A DNA stretch of 64,000 bases from Peribacillus simplex (GTDB taxonomy: Bacteria; Bacillota; Bacilli; Bacillales; DSM-1321): positions 462,001-526,000 of the forward strand of contig NZ_CP126106.1 of assembly GCF_030123325.1 (NCBI RefSeq). Direction: 5' to 3'. How positions within the stretch are numbered: the first letter of the stretch is position 1; every line of letters begins with the position of its first letter. The notes beneath the pieces are model-generated. The model was given only the letters and a program-made list of their open reading frames with translations. It did not search any database and had not been told where the DNA came from. A program made the position numbers and the translations under genes. This document shows, in pieces, positions 33,649 through 42,584 of this stretch.

Positions 33649-34466
33649 TGAGGGGAAAATGGAAATTGTGGCTGATTGGATTCATCGGATTCATTTTGGC
33701 CATATTATGGCTCACTCCGTTTTATTTAATGCTTGTAAATGCCTTTAAAATGAAACGGGATATATTTGCCGATACACTGGGACTGCCTGAAACCTGGACA
33801 TTCGAAAACTTCACTCAAGCTTTCGAGCAATTGGATTTCCTCCGGACTTTATTCAATTCTTTATTGATATCGGGCGTCAGTGTAGTCATCATCATCATTT
33901 TTTCTGCGATGGCAGCATACGCTCTTTCCCGAAACAAAAGTAAAATAAGTTCCCTGCTTTTCTTCGTGTTTGTGGCAGCCATGCTAATTCCGTTTCAGTC
34001 TGTGATGATACCGCTCGTTGCCCAATTCGGACAGCTTGGGATGTTGAACAAGGCTGGACTGATTTTCATGTATTTAGGTTTTGGCTGCAGTCTTTCCATA
34101 TTCTTATATCATGGTACCTTAAAAGGGATTCCCATCTCACTTGATGAGGCAGCAAAGATTGATGGTGCTAACCGGTTTCAGGTATTTTGGTATATCATAT
34201 TTCCATTATTAAAACCGATGTCGATTACAGTTGGTATCTTAAATGTCATTTGGATATGGAATGACTATTTACTGCCATCCCTTGTTATTGGCGGAGCGGG
34301 GTCGGAGACCATTCCGCTTAAATTATTCTTCTTTTTCGGTCAATATACGAAGCAATGGCATCTTGCCTTGGCTGGACTTACTTTATCCATCATTCCAGTC
34401 ATCATTGCGTACTTTTTCGCTCAGAGGCAAATTATCAAAGGAATTGCAGATGGAGCCGTTAAATAA
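33648..34466 (+). CDS. Sugar ABC transporter permease (MalG/UgpE type)
   Basis: The 272-residue permease has six helices and the EAA motif D-E-A-A-K-I-D-G-A-N-R-F-Q-V-F-W near residue 166. It pairs with the preceding subunit. The operon has no ATPase gene, so the importer must use a shared ATPase such as MsmX, as is usual for Bacillus family 1 sugar importers (inference). Confidence 0.9.
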   Translation: MRGKWKLWLIGFIGFILAILWLTPFYLMLVNAFKMKRDIFADTLGLPETWTFENFTQAFEQLDFLRTLFNSLLISGVSVVIIIIFSAMAAYALSRNKSKISSLLFFVFVAAMLIPFQSVMIPLVAQFGQLGMLNKAGLIFMYLGFGCSLSIFLYHGTLKGIPISLDEAAKIDGANRFQVFWYIIFPLLKPMSITVGILNVIWIWNDYLLPSLVIGGAGSETIPLKLFFFFGQYTKQWHLALAGLTLSIIPVIIAYFFAQRQIIKGIADGAVK

Positions 34467-34517
34467 CTATTTAAATATAGGGAATATTAAACCATGTGCG
34501 GTGAACGGGGAGTGTTG

Positions 34518-35567
34518 ATGAATTTGTCTGTTACTATAAAAGACGTTGCAAAAAAAGCGAATGTCGCTCCATCAACTGTATCGCGTGTAATCCATAACAG
34601 CCCGACTATCAGTGAAAAGACAAAGCGTAAAGTACGCAAGGTATTAAAGGAAATGGGCTATCATATGAATGAAAATGCCCGGAACTTAGTCACGAAGTCA
34701 ACTAAGGCCATTGGGATCGTCATGAAAAGCTCGGCAAGGGAATCACTTTACAATCCCTTTTTCCCAGAAGTGATCCGAGGCATCGGGGATTTCTGTAATA
34801 AAGAAGGGTACAGTCTTTCTCTGACAACGGGCGAGACGGAGGATGCCATCTTTGAGGATGTTGTGAAGATGGTTCAGGGCAGAAGAGTGGATGGCATGAT
34901 TGTTTTGTACTCTAAAAAGGACGATAAAGTGGTGCCGTATTTATTAAAGCAGGGCTTCCCGTTCGTTTTGATCGGGAAGCCAAGTACGAACATGAGCGGT
35001 ATCACATTCATTGATAACGATAATGTTCAAGCGGCCAGGGAAGTATCGGAGTTTGTAATCAGTCTTGGACATGAGCGAATTGCCTTTTTAGGGGGCAGTC
35101 CCGAGTTTGAGGTGATCCAGGACCGCTTGACAGGCTTTCAACAAGCGATGGAACAGGCAGGGGTGGATGTACGACAGGAATATATCAAATTGATTCCTTT
35201 AAATCGAACGGATGGAATAAAGGCGATTGACGAATTGCTGGAATTGAAAGAGGCACCAACCGCTTTTTTGGTAATGGATCTATTATTGGGTGTTCTCTTG
35301 CTTGGAGTGTTGGCTGAGAAGAACTTGAAAGTGCCACAGCAAATAAGCGTTGTCTGTTTTAACCACTCAGAATTCATAGAATTTTTAAGTACACCGCTGA
35401 CAACGGTTGATATCCATACGTATCAGTTAGGGTATGAGGCGGCAAAATGCGTGTTCGATCTAATTGCAAATCCGGAAATGATGGAAAAGAGTATCAGCAT
35501 TCCTACCAAAATCATAAAGCGGGAGTCGCATTTTGTTGCCGAAAAGGAAATTAAAAGAAAAATGTAG
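34518..35567 (+). CDS. LacI-family transcriptional regulator
   Basis: The 349-residue regulator has a helix-turn-helix at the start (T-I-K-D-V-A-K-K-A-N-V-A-P-S-T-V-S-R-V-I) and a hinge (N-E-N-A-R-N-L-V). A periplasmic-binding-like effector domain runs from about 60 to 335. ATG 34518 follows GGGGAGTG; the in-frame start eight codons earlier lacks a site. Palindromic GCAAACGTTTGC-like sites before the binding-protein gene and before thuA are its likely operators. Being inside the operon gives autoregulation. Confidence 0.88.
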   Translation: MNLSVTIKDVAKKANVAPSTVSRVIHNSPTISEKTKRKVRKVLKEMGYHMNENARNLVTKSTKAIGIVMKSSARESLYNPFFPEVIRGIGDFCNKEGYSLSLTTGETEDAIFEDVVKMVQGRRVDGMIVLYSKKDDKVVPYLLKQGFPFVLIGKPSTNMSGITFIDNDNVQAAREVSEFVISLGHERIAFLGGSPEFEVIQDRLTGFQQAMEQAGVDVRQEYIKLIPLNRTDGIKAIDELLELKEAPTAFLVMDLLLGVLLLGVLAEKNLKVPQQISVVCFNHSEFIEFLSTPLTTVDIHTYQLGYEAAKCVFDLIANPEMMEKSISIPTKIIKRESHFVAEKEIKRKM

Positions 35568-35651
35568 AAATGTTTTACCAATTAAAGCTTGATTTTTGCT
35601 AACATAAATTTACAATATAGATTACCACTATTATTTTTGAAAATTCATACT

Positions 35652-35710
35652 TTGAAGGCATAAAGTATGTTCTTATAAATTGATCTTCTCTAACGCAAAC
35701 GTTTGCGTTA
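35652..35710 (+). promoter_or_regulatory. Internal promoter with a perfect 20-bp LacI-type palindrome
   Basis: A promoter TTGAAG - 16 - TATAAA (35652-35679) is followed at 35691-35710 by TAACGCAAACGTTTGCGTTA, a perfect palindrome. Same promoter-then-operator layout as at 31143-31197. Confidence 0.75.
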
Positions 35711-35776
35711 TGAATAAAGAGGTAATAGTTAAACATGCAAAGCAAGTTGCCGTGAAATGAATGGAGGAGGTTGTTC

Positions 35777-36505
35777 ATGAGAGTCCTGGTATGGAATGAG
35801 TATCGCCACGAGAAAACAAAGCCTGAAGTAGCAAAAGTATATCCGGATGGTATCCATGGTGCAATTGCAGGCTTTTTACAAAGTGGGCAGGTCGAGGTGA
35901 GAACCGCCACTCTCGATGAAGAAGAGCATGGATTAACCGAAGAAGCACTGAAACAAACCGATGTACTTCTTTGGTGGGGGCATGTTGCACATGATGAAGT
36001 TCAGGATGAAATCATTGCAAGGGTTCACAATCGAGTGCTCGAGGGAATGGGTCTCATCGTCCTCCATTCCGGTCATTTTTCAAAGATCTTCAAACGATTA
36101 ATGGGCACGACTTGCGATTTGAAATGGCGGGTGGCGGATGAAAGGGAACGGCTCTGGGTAGTTGATCCAAGTCATCCTATCGTTGATGGAATCGGCGAAT
36201 ATATAGAGCTTGAGAAGGAAGAGATGTACGGGGAACATTTTGATATTCCTGCACCAGATCAATTGATATTCGTCAGTTGGTTTGAAGGCGGGGAGATATT
36301 CAGAAGCGGTTGCACGTATCAGCGGGGAAAAGGGAGGATTTTCTATTTCCGTCCAGGTCATGAAACATATCCTACCTACCTTAATCCCGAGATTCAACGA
36401 GTGATCAAGAATGCCGTTAATTGGGTCAAGCCGGAATTTGGAATCGTAACGAACTACGGGAAAGCCGAACCGTTGGAATCCATCTCAGGCAAAGATCTGA
36501 AGTGA
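35777..36505 (+). CDS. ThuA-domain protein
   Basis: The 242-residue ThuA-like (class I glutamine-amidotransferase-fold) protein starts at ATG 35777 after GGAGGAGG; an in-frame TTG six bases earlier is less likely. Landmarks: V-W-N-E-Y-R-H-E near the start, [12 protein letters not shown] (about 68), [10 protein letters not shown] (about 95) and [10 protein letters not shown] (about 196). ThuA of rhizobia belongs to the trehalose/sucrose pathway working through 3-keto-disaccharides, which fits the two oxidoreductases that follow. Confidence 0.85.
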   Translation: MRVLVWNEYRHEKTKPEVAKVYPDGIHGAIAGFLQSGQVEVRTATLDEEEHGLTEEALKQTDVLLWWGHVAHDEVQDEIIARVHNRVLEGMGLIVLHSGHFSKIFKRLMGTTCDLKWRVADERERLWVVDPSHPIVDGIGEYIELEKEEMYGEHFDIPAPDQLIFVSWFEGGEIFRSGCTYQRGKGRIFYFRPGHETYPTYLNPEIQRVIKNAVNWVKPEFGIVTNYGKAEPLESISGKDLK

Positions 36506-36518
36506 AGGAGAGAACAAA

Positions 36519-37541
36519 ATGGGTAAAGTGAAGGTAGGAGTCATTGGATGCGGGAGTATTGCAAAAAACAGGCATTTTCCGGAGTATGATGCACATCAAG
36601 AAACGGAGATCATTGCCGTTTGTGATATAGTACCGGACCGGGCGAATGCAGCAGCACAAAGGTATGGCGCGCAAGCATATACTGATTATATAGAACTTTT
36701 GAAGAATGAGGAGATTGAAGCGATCAGTGTATGTACCCCGAATTACCTGCATGCACGCATCACAGTTGCGGCCTTGGAAGCTGGTAAGCACGTCCTTTGT
36801 GAGAAACCAATGGCTACTTCTTTAGTAGACGCTGAAAAAATGAATGCAGCAGCAGCGAAAAGCGGCAAAATACTAATGATTGGTCATAATCAGCGTTTTG
36901 TTCCCTCACATCAAAAAGCGAAGCAGCTTATTGAGAGCGGGGAGGTGGGGAAGGTCTATAGCTTCCGGACGGCTTTTGGACATTCCGGGCCGGAAACCTG
37001 GAGCGTGGACGGACTGGAAAGCTGGTTTTTTAAAAAGGATCAGGCAGTCATTGGTGCAATGGGCGATTTAGGCGTTCATAAAGCTGATTTATTAAGGTAT
37101 ATCCTTGGAGAAGAATTTGTTGAAGTGGGAGCCTTTGTGGAAACGACTGCCAAGAAAAATACAGACGTTGATGACAGTGCGGCCTGTATCCTCCGGACGG
37201 AGAGCGGTATCATCGGAACGCTTACCGCCAGCTGGTCTTATGCAAAAGAAGACAATGCTACGGTCATTTATGCGGAAAAAGCGGTATTGCGCCTTGAAGA
37301 CGATCCGAAATACTCACTGATCATCCATCATGATAATGGAAAGACAGAAACCATCCAATTAGGAAGCATCCAGACTAATGACTCAGAAGGACAGCATGAC
37401 TCCGAAGTGATCAGCCACTTTGTAAAATGTGTGGTGGACAATGAGGAGCCACTTGCCTCAGGAGTTGAGGGATTAAAATCATTAAAAGTCATTCTTGGCG
37501 CGATGGAATCAAATGCATCCCGAAAAATCATCCGCTTATAA
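36519..37541 (+). CDS. Gfo/Idh/MocA-family oxidoreductase (first copy)
   Basis: The 340-residue NAD(P)-dependent sugar dehydrogenase has a Rossmann start G-V-I-G-C-G-S-I-A and the catalytic lysine motif C-E-K-P-M-A-T-S (about 93). The substrate-domain motif G-D-L-G-V-H-K-A-D-L (about 187) carries the His. AAGGAGAG at 36503-36510 serves the ATG. It probably oxidises a hydroxyl of the imported glycoside, often C3, or reduces the product. Confidence 0.88.
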   Translation: MGKVKVGVIGCGSIAKNRHFPEYDAHQETEIIAVCDIVPDRANAAAQRYGAQAYTDYIELLKNEEIEAISVCTPNYLHARITVAALEAGKHVLCEKPMATSLVDAEKMNAAAAKSGKILMIGHNQRFVPSHQKAKQLIESGEVGKVYSFRTAFGHSGPETWSVDGLESWFFKKDQAVIGAMGDLGVHKADLLRYILGEEFVEVGAFVETTAKKNTDVDDSAACILRTESGIIGTLTASWSYAKEDNATVIYAEKAVLRLEDDPKYSLIIHHDNGKTETIQLGSIQTNDSEGQHDSEVISHFVKCVVDNEEPLASGVEGLKSLKVILGAMESNASRKIIRL

Positions 37542-37558
37542 AGGGGTTAAAAGTCATC

Positions 37559-38599
37559 ATGTACAAATTAAAAATGGGTATTATCGGTGCTGGCGGCATT
37601 GCCCAAAAAAGGCATATCCCAGCTTTTCAAAAATTTCAAGATAAAGTGGTTTTATACGCCATTCAGGATATAGATGAAATGAAGGCGCGAGAAGTGGCGC
37701 GTGAATTTCATATCGAGAAGGTTTTCACCAATTATGAAGAAATGTTTGCCGAAGTGGATGCTGTTACGATTGCAACGCCAAATAAGTTCCATGCGGAGAT
37801 TTCCATTGCTGCTCTGCAAGCGGGTGTACATGTGCTATGCGAAAAGCCAATGGCCATTACAACTGAAGAATGTTTAGCGATAACCGAGGCTGCAAATATA
37901 TCGGGTAAAGTTTTATCGACCGCTTATCATTACCGCTTCATGAAGGAAGCCCAGGCTGCAAAGAAAATGATTCAGGCAGGTGAAATCGGTGAACCATATG
38001 TAGCGCGTGTACAGGCAATCAGACGACGAAAAGTCCCTGGCTGGGGAGTGTTTACAAGCAAGGAATTGCAAGGCGGGGGAAGTGTGATCGATTACGGCTG
38101 CCATTTGCTTGATTTGGCTTTATGGCTGATGGATGACCCAGAACCGATTGAAATCGTAGGTTCGACATATAATTATGTCAGTAAGGGTGTCGATCAAGTC
38201 AATTTATGGGGGAATTTCGATGCCTCTGTATTTGAAGTGGATGACCATGCCACTGCATATATCAAATTCGCCAACGGAGCATCGCTATTATTCGAAACAT
38301 CCTGGGCCGCGAATATACGTGAAGAAGCAACTGTTTTAAGTTTATCCGGGACGCAGGGCGGACTTGATGTGTTCCCGCTGGTCTTAAATCAGGCTAAGCA
38401 CGGCATGCTCTTAAATAGTGAGGCAGTATGGATGCCAGGGGAGGATACACCAGACCTGCAGCAGGCAGAGAACTTTATTAATAGCTGTCTGGGGTTGGCA
38501 GAACCATTGGTAAAACCATCGGAAGCCATGAAAGTTTCGAAAATAATCGAAGCCATTTATCAAAGCTCGGCAAGTGGGAAGGTCATGAGCATAAATTAA
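37559..38599 (+). CDS. Gfo/Idh/MocA-family oxidoreductase (second copy)
   Basis: The 346-residue paralogue has G-I-I-G-A-G-G-I-A, C-E-K-P-M-A-I-T and D-Y-G-C-H-L-L-D-L-A-L-W at the equivalent positions. The two copies have diverged in the substrate half, which suggests different substrates or opposite directions of one redox cycle rather than a recent duplication. 18 bases separate it from the first copy. Confidence 0.88.
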   Translation: MYKLKMGIIGAGGIAQKRHIPAFQKFQDKVVLYAIQDIDEMKAREVAREFHIEKVFTNYEEMFAEVDAVTIATPNKFHAEISIAALQAGVHVLCEKPMAITTEECLAITEAANISGKVLSTAYHYRFMKEAQAAKKMIQAGEIGEPYVARVQAIRRRKVPGWGVFTSKELQGGGSVIDYGCHLLDLALWLMDDPEPIEIVGSTYNYVSKGVDQVNLWGNFDASVFEVDDHATAYIKFANGASLLFETSWAANIREEATVLSLSGTQGGLDVFPLVLNQAKHGMLLNSEAVWMPGEDTPDLQQAENFINSCLGLAEPLVKPSEAMKVSKIIEAIYQSSASGKVMSIN

Positions 38600-38620
38600 T
38601 GAAAAGGTGAGGTGGGGCTT

Positions 38621-39589
38621 GTGAAATTAGGGGTTTTTACAGTGCTATTTGCTCAAAAATCATTCGAGGATATGCTTGATTATGTCGCAGATTCCGGATT
38701 AAAAACAGTTGAAATCGGTACAGGCGGGTATCCAGGCAATATCCACTGTCCGCTCGATGAACTGCTGGAAAGTGAAGAAAAACGCCAAAAATACCTCGAA
38801 GCCGTTCAAACAAGAGGATTAACGATCAGTGCATTCAGCTGCCACGGCAATCCGATCTCTCCAGATGAAGCATTCGCTAAAGAAAGTGATGAAACATTGA
38901 TTAAAACAATCAAGCTTGCATCCTTATTGAACGTCCCGGTAGTCAATACCTTTTCTGGTACAGCCGGTGATCACGAAGGAGCTAAATATCCAAACTGGCC
39001 TGTCGCCCCATGGCCGAATGAGTATACAGATGTGCTGAAATGGCAATGGGAAGAAAAATTGATCCCCTATTGGAAAAAAGCAGCCGCGATTGCCGATGAG
39101 CACAATATAAAAATCGGACTTGAACTGCATGGGGGCTTTCTCGTCCACACACCCTACACCTTGTTAAAGCTGCGGGAAGCTACATCTGATGCAATTGGCG
39201 CCAACCTTGATCCAAGCCATCTTTGGTGGCAGGGCATCGAACCAGTCGGGGCCATCAAAATCCTAGGGAAAGCGGGAGCAATCTACCACTTCCACGCAAA
39301 AGACACATACTTGGATCAGGATAACATCAATATGTATGGATTAACCGACATGCAGCCATATGGAAATATCCAGAGCCGTGCCTGGAACTTTCGCTCTGTA
39401 GGATGCGGCCACAGCCTGCAAGAATGGTCCGACATCATGAGCGCCCTTCGCACATACGGTTACGATTACGTTGTCAGCATCGAACATGAAGATCCGCTGA
39501 TGTCAGTTGAAGAAGGATTCCAACGGGCTGTTACCAATCTGAAAACTGTACTCATTAACGAAAGCCCAACTGATTTATGGTGGGTATAA
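38621..39589 (+). CDS. Sugar phosphate isomerase/epimerase-like TIM-barrel protein
   Basis: The 322-residue xylose-isomerase-like barrel shows T-V-E-I-G-T-G-G-Y near 30, C-H-G-N near 77, L-E-L-H-G-G near 172, N-L-D-P-S-H-L-W-W near 199, H-F-H-A-K-D near 226 and S-I-E-H-E-D-P near 292. Together they supply a metal site of Glu, Asp and His residues. GTG 38621 is preferred because GAGGTGGGG lies just before it. In similar clusters this family isomerises or cleaves 3-keto-glycosides. Last gene of the operon. Confidence 0.85.
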   Translation: MKLGVFTVLFAQKSFEDMLDYVADSGLKTVEIGTGGYPGNIHCPLDELLESEEKRQKYLEAVQTRGLTISAFSCHGNPISPDEAFAKESDETLIKTIKLASLLNVPVVNTFSGTAGDHEGAKYPNWPVAPWPNEYTDVLKWQWEEKLIPYWKKAAAIADEHNIKIGLELHGGFLVHTPYTLLKLREATSDAIGANLDPSHLWWQGIEPVGAIKILGKAGAIYHFHAKDTYLDQDNINMYGLTDMQPYGNIQSRAWNFRSVGCGHSLQEWSDIMSALRTYGYDYVVSIEHEDPLMSVEEGFQRAVTNLKTVLINESPTDLWWV

Positions 39590-39604
39590 TTTATAGCCAT
39601 AACG

Positions 39605-39630
39605 AGCAGCCTATTGCAGGTTGCTTTTTA
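39605..39630 (+). terminator. Terminator of the sugar operon
   Basis: Stem AGCAGCCT / AGGTTGCT followed by TTTTTAT. Confidence 0.75.
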
Positions 39631-39642
39631 TATTGGTCCTTA

Positions 39643-39832
39643 CTCGTGAAAAAGTGGAATTCACGAGTAAAAGCGTGAAACTCACGAGTAAAGTGGAATT
39701 CACAAGTAAAAGCGTGAAATTCACGAGTAAAAGCGTGAAATTCACGAGTAAAAGCGTGAAATTCACGAGTAAATGAGCAAAATTCACGAGTAAAAGCGTG
39801 AAATTCACGAGTAAAAGCTCAAAATTCACTAT
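39643..39832. repeat. Tandem array of a 21-bp unit containing a short palindrome
   Basis: About nine units of roughly 21 bp with the core GTGAAATTCACGAGTAAA and a spacer AGC. Several units are exact copies and others carry small changes (GTGGAATTCAC, AAAATTCAC). Each unit includes the dyad GTGAA-TTCAC. The units abut without unique spacers, so it is not a CRISPR array. A degenerate single copy lies at 42907-42928. Confidence 0.85.
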
Positions 39833-39938
39833 GGCTTTAACCAATGTAGATAACTGGTTTAAAAAAAATTCAAATTGACAGTCACACTACTACGTGTTAC
39901 GGCATACCTTATAGTAAGTAGCACTGGATACCGACAGC

Positions 39939-40059
39939 ACTGAATAGTGAAGTTGCAAAAAATATTTTTAAGAAAAAGTTGACACCTCTGCTACTCGGTG
40001 ATACAGTTTAGATGTAATAAGTAATACTAAATAGCGTGTTTTCCCAAAAGCTATTCAGT
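39939..40059 (+). promoter_or_regulatory. Promoter and PadR-type operator motifs before padR
   Basis: Motif ACTGAATAGT at 39939-39948 and a dyad ACTAAATAGC - 14 - GCTATTCAGT at 40026-40059 flank a promoter TTGACA (39979-39984) - 17 - TACAGT (40002-40007). The same motif recurs before the ABC genes, so the PadR regulator probably binds both. Confidence 0.65.
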
Positions 40060-40122
40060 AAAAATTCCCCTCAGAACTAAGTTTTACTTAATATAAGTCA
40101 CAAAATAGAGGAGGCTCTGAAC

Positions 40123-40443
40123 ATGGAAAATTTAACTGAAATGCTGAAGGGTTCGCTGGAAGGCTGCGTACTGGAAATCATCAGCCGCCATGAAACCTAT
40201 GGCTACGAGATTACCCGCCGCCTGAACGAGCTTGGGTTCACTGAAGTCGTGGAAGGGACGGTCTACACCATCCTCGTGCGATTAGAAAAGAAAAAACTGG
40301 TGAACATAGAGAAGAAACCGTCAGATATGGGGCCGCCCCGCAAGTTTTACTCACTTAATGAAGCTGGCCGCCAGGAACTTGAATTATTTTGGAAAAAATG
40401 GGATTTTGTATCATCGAAAATCAACGTCTTAAAGTCAATCTAG
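40123..40443 (+). CDS. PadR-family transcriptional regulator
   Basis: The 106-residue PadR winged-helix protein shows M-L-K-G-S-L-E-G-C-V-L-E-I-I near the start, Y-G-Y-E-I-T-R-R-L and T-V-Y-T-I-L-V-R-L-E-K-K. R-K-F-Y-S-L-N-E-A-G is the wing. GAGGAGG at 40109-40115. It probably represses its own gene and the ABC exporter downstream until a drug-like ligand binds. Confidence 0.88.
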   Translation: MENLTEMLKGSLEGCVLEIISRHETYGYEITRRLNELGFTEVVEGTVYTILVRLEKKKLVNIEKKPSDMGPPRKFYSLNEAGRQELELFWKKWDFVSSKINVLKSI

Positions 40444-40515
40444 CTTCATAAGATATTCCGTACGATATTTTTAGGAGTGTCTTGTTCTGCTTTATAAAAA
40501 AGGAGGAAAAATAAC

Positions 40516-40869
40516 ATGATGGAATTGTTCAAAAAAATGATTGGTGATAAAAAAGAGTATAAAATGATGATGGCCCGGGTTGAAGCCCTGCCAGAGGACT
40601 ACCAGTTTGTATTTAAGAAAATTCAAAACTACATGTGGAATTTCTCAGCGGGCAACGGGATGGATATGCTGCGTATGCAGTATGAATTAATCGATTTGTT
40701 CGAAGCCGGTGCGGCGGAAGGCAGACAAGTGCTGGAAATCACTGGGGACGACGTGGCGTCATTTGCCGACGAACTAGTGGCAAATGCTAAAACCTATTTC
40801 GCCAAGTATCGTGAAGATTTGAATGAAAGTATCATGGAGCGATTGGGAAAAAATAAATTCAATAAATAA
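40516..40869 (+). CDS. DUF1048-domain protein
   Basis: The 117-residue protein has the DUF1048 pattern L-P-x-D-Y-Q-x-V-F-K-K-I-Q-x-Y-M-W (about 26-42) and E-I-T-G-D-D-V-A-S-F-A-D-E-L (about 79). This small helical family is regularly found between PadR regulators and ABC exporters in Gram-positive bacteria; its action is unknown. AAGGAGGA at 40499-40506. Confidence 0.8.
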   Translation: MMELFKKMIGDKKEYKMMMARVEALPEDYQFVFKKIQNYMWNFSAGNGMDMLRMQYELIDLFEAGAAEGRQVLEITGDDVASFADELVANAKTYFAKYREDLNESIMERLGKNKFNK

Positions 40870-40874
40870 TTTCG

Positions 40875-40973
40875 ACTGAATAGCTGGTTACAAATGTGAA
40901 ATGCCACCTACGCTATTCAGTAATATTTTAGCCCGGTAATAAGTTATACTGATTATCAGTCAGACTAAATAGA
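40875..40973 (+). promoter_or_regulatory. Second cluster of PadR-type operator motifs, before the ABC exporter
   Basis: ACTGAATAGC (40875-40884) and GCTATTCAGT (40912-40921) form a perfect dyad 27 bases apart, with ACTAAATAGA at 40964-40973. The motif is shared with the padR leader. Confidence 0.65.
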
Positions 40974-41072
40974 GAAGTATAGACAATCTGTTCCGCAAGG
41001 CGCTCGGAAGGATAATTAGGGTTCCTACAAGAGGCTTTGCTGCGCTATTAACTATTAAAAGGAGGAAAAAGT

Positions 41073-41834
41073 ATGAGCAATGCAGCGATTTCTGTAAAAG
41101 GGTTAAAAAAAACCTTTAAAGACAATGAAGTCTTAAAGGGGGTGGATTTCGAGGTACGGCGTGGTGAAATTTTCGCACTGCTGGGCTCGAATGGAGCGGG
41201 CAAGACGACGACGGTCAACATCCTCTCGACTCTGATGAAGGCCGATGGCGGCGAAGTAGGTATTTGCGGCTTTGACGTTCAGCGTCAACCTGATCATGTT
41301 CGCCAGAGCATCAGCCTGACAGGGCAGTTTGCAGCTTTAGACGGCATGCTTACAGGGCGGGAAAACCTGCTGATGATCGCCAAGTTGCGGGGAGTTTCCA
41401 ATCCCGCTCAAGTCGCCGACAATCTGCTTGCGAGATTCAGCCTGACCGATGCGGCCAACCGCCGGGCGGATAAATATTCCGGCGGGATGAAGCGCCGGCT
41501 TGACATCGCCATGAGCCTGATCGGGACGCCAGCAGTCATTTTTCTAGACGAACCGACTACAGGGCTTGACCCCGAAGCACGGATTGAAGTCTGGGATACC
41601 GTCAAGGAGCTTGCCGGCGGCGGCACGACAATCTTGCTGACGACCCAGTACCTGGAGGAAGCCGAACAACTGGCGGATCGTATTGCCATCCTGCATGGCG
41701 GAAAAATCATCTCGACCGGGACCCTTACCGAACTCAAGGAGATGTTTCCGCCAGCGAAAGTGGAGTATATCGAGAAGCAGCCGACATTGGAGGAAATTTT
41801 CCTCGCGATCATCGGCAAAAAGGAGGAGATGTAA
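41073..41834 (+). CDS. DrrA-type multidrug ABC transporter ATPase
   Basis: The 253-residue ATPase has Walker A G-S-N-G-A-G-K-T-T (about 38), signature Y-S-G-G-M-K-R-R-L-D-I-A (about 138), Walker B V-I-F-L-D-E-P-T-T-G-L-D and a switch H-loop replaced by T-T-Q-Y, as usual in daunorubicin-type exporters. It drives the next gene's permease. GC content is clearly higher than in neighbouring genes, which hints at acquisition. AAGGAGGA at 41060-41067. Confidence 0.9.
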   Translation: MSNAAISVKGLKKTFKDNEVLKGVDFEVRRGEIFALLGSNGAGKTTTVNILSTLMKADGGEVGICGFDVQRQPDHVRQSISLTGQFAALDGMLTGRENLLMIAKLRGVSNPAQVADNLLARFSLTDAANRRADKYSGGMKRRLDIAMSLIGTPAVIFLDEPTTGLDPEARIEVWDTVKELAGGGTTILLTTQYLEEAEQLADRIAILHGGKIISTGTLTELKEMFPPAKVEYIEKQPTLEEIFLAIIGKKEEM

Positions 41835-42584
41835 ATGAATAGCAAAACAGGGGTATTACTAGGGCGTTTAATGCGCAACATCATGCGCAGCCCGGATACA
41901 ATTATCACGGTGGCGATAACGCCGATTATGATGCTGCTGCTGTTTGTCTACGTATTTGGTGGCGCCATAGAGGCAGGCACGGACAACTACGTCAATTATT
42001 TATTGCCGGGAATATTGCTGATGGCTATCGCATCCGGCGTCGCTTACACTTCCGTGCGGCTGTTTACGGATGTAAAGAGCGGGCTGATGGCGCGTTTCAT
42101 TACCATGCCGATCAAGCGCTCGTCGGTATTGTGGGCTCACGTGTTGACCTCGCTTGTATCCAATGCGCTTACTGTCGTCGTGGTTATCCTCGTCGCGCTC
42201 TTGATGGGCTTCCGTTCCAGCGCTGATATCCTGGATTGGCTCGCGGTAGCTGGGATTCTCGGGCTGTTTACGTTGGCGCTGACATGGCTGGCGGTCATTC
42301 CAGGATTGACAGCGGGGTCTATGGAAGGGGCGACAGCCTACTCGTACCCGCTGATTTTCCTGCCGTTTATCAGTTCGGCCTTTGTCCCCACCGAAACCAT
42401 GCCTAAAATTGTCCGTGCGTTCGCTGAGAACCAGCCAGTGACTTCAATCGTGAATGCGATTCGTGCCTTCTTGTATGAAGGGTCTGTTGGCAATGATATC
42501 TGGATCGCGCTTGCCTGGTGCGTCGGCATCATGGCCATCGCTTACTTCTTTGCCAGTAAAGTATTTAAACGCCAGTTAGGGTAA
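41835..42584 (+). CDS. DrrB-type ABC transporter permease
   Basis: The 249-residue ABC-2 permease has six membrane helices. Y-L-L-P-G-I-L-L-M-A (about 53) and the late P-L-I-F-L-P-F-I-S-S-A-F-V-P-T (about 172) are the family motifs. It follows the ATPase without a gap (TAAATG). Exports a lipophilic drug or peptide; substrate unknown. Confidence 0.9.
   Translation: MNSKTGVLLGRLMRNIMRSPDTIITVAITPIMMLLLFVYVFGGAIEAGTDNYVNYLLPGILLMAIASGVAYTSVRLFTDVKSGLMARFITMPIKRSSVLWAHVLTSLVSNALTVVVVILVALLMGFRSSADILDWLAVAGILGLFTLALTWLAVIPGLTAGSMEGATAYSYPLIFLPFISSAFVPTETMPKIVRAFAENQPVTSIVNAIRAFLYEGSVGNDIWIALAWCVGIMAIAYFFASKVFKRQLG

Noticed and set aside
39643..39832. Possible CRISPR array
   Set aside because: Units abut without unique spacers, the unit is only 21 bp and there are no cas genes.
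39611..39844. Minus-strand frame encoding repeats of L-L-L-V-N-F-T
   Set aside because: It is the translation of the 21-bp tandem DNA repeat (seven codons per unit); no ribosome binding site and no protein-like variety.
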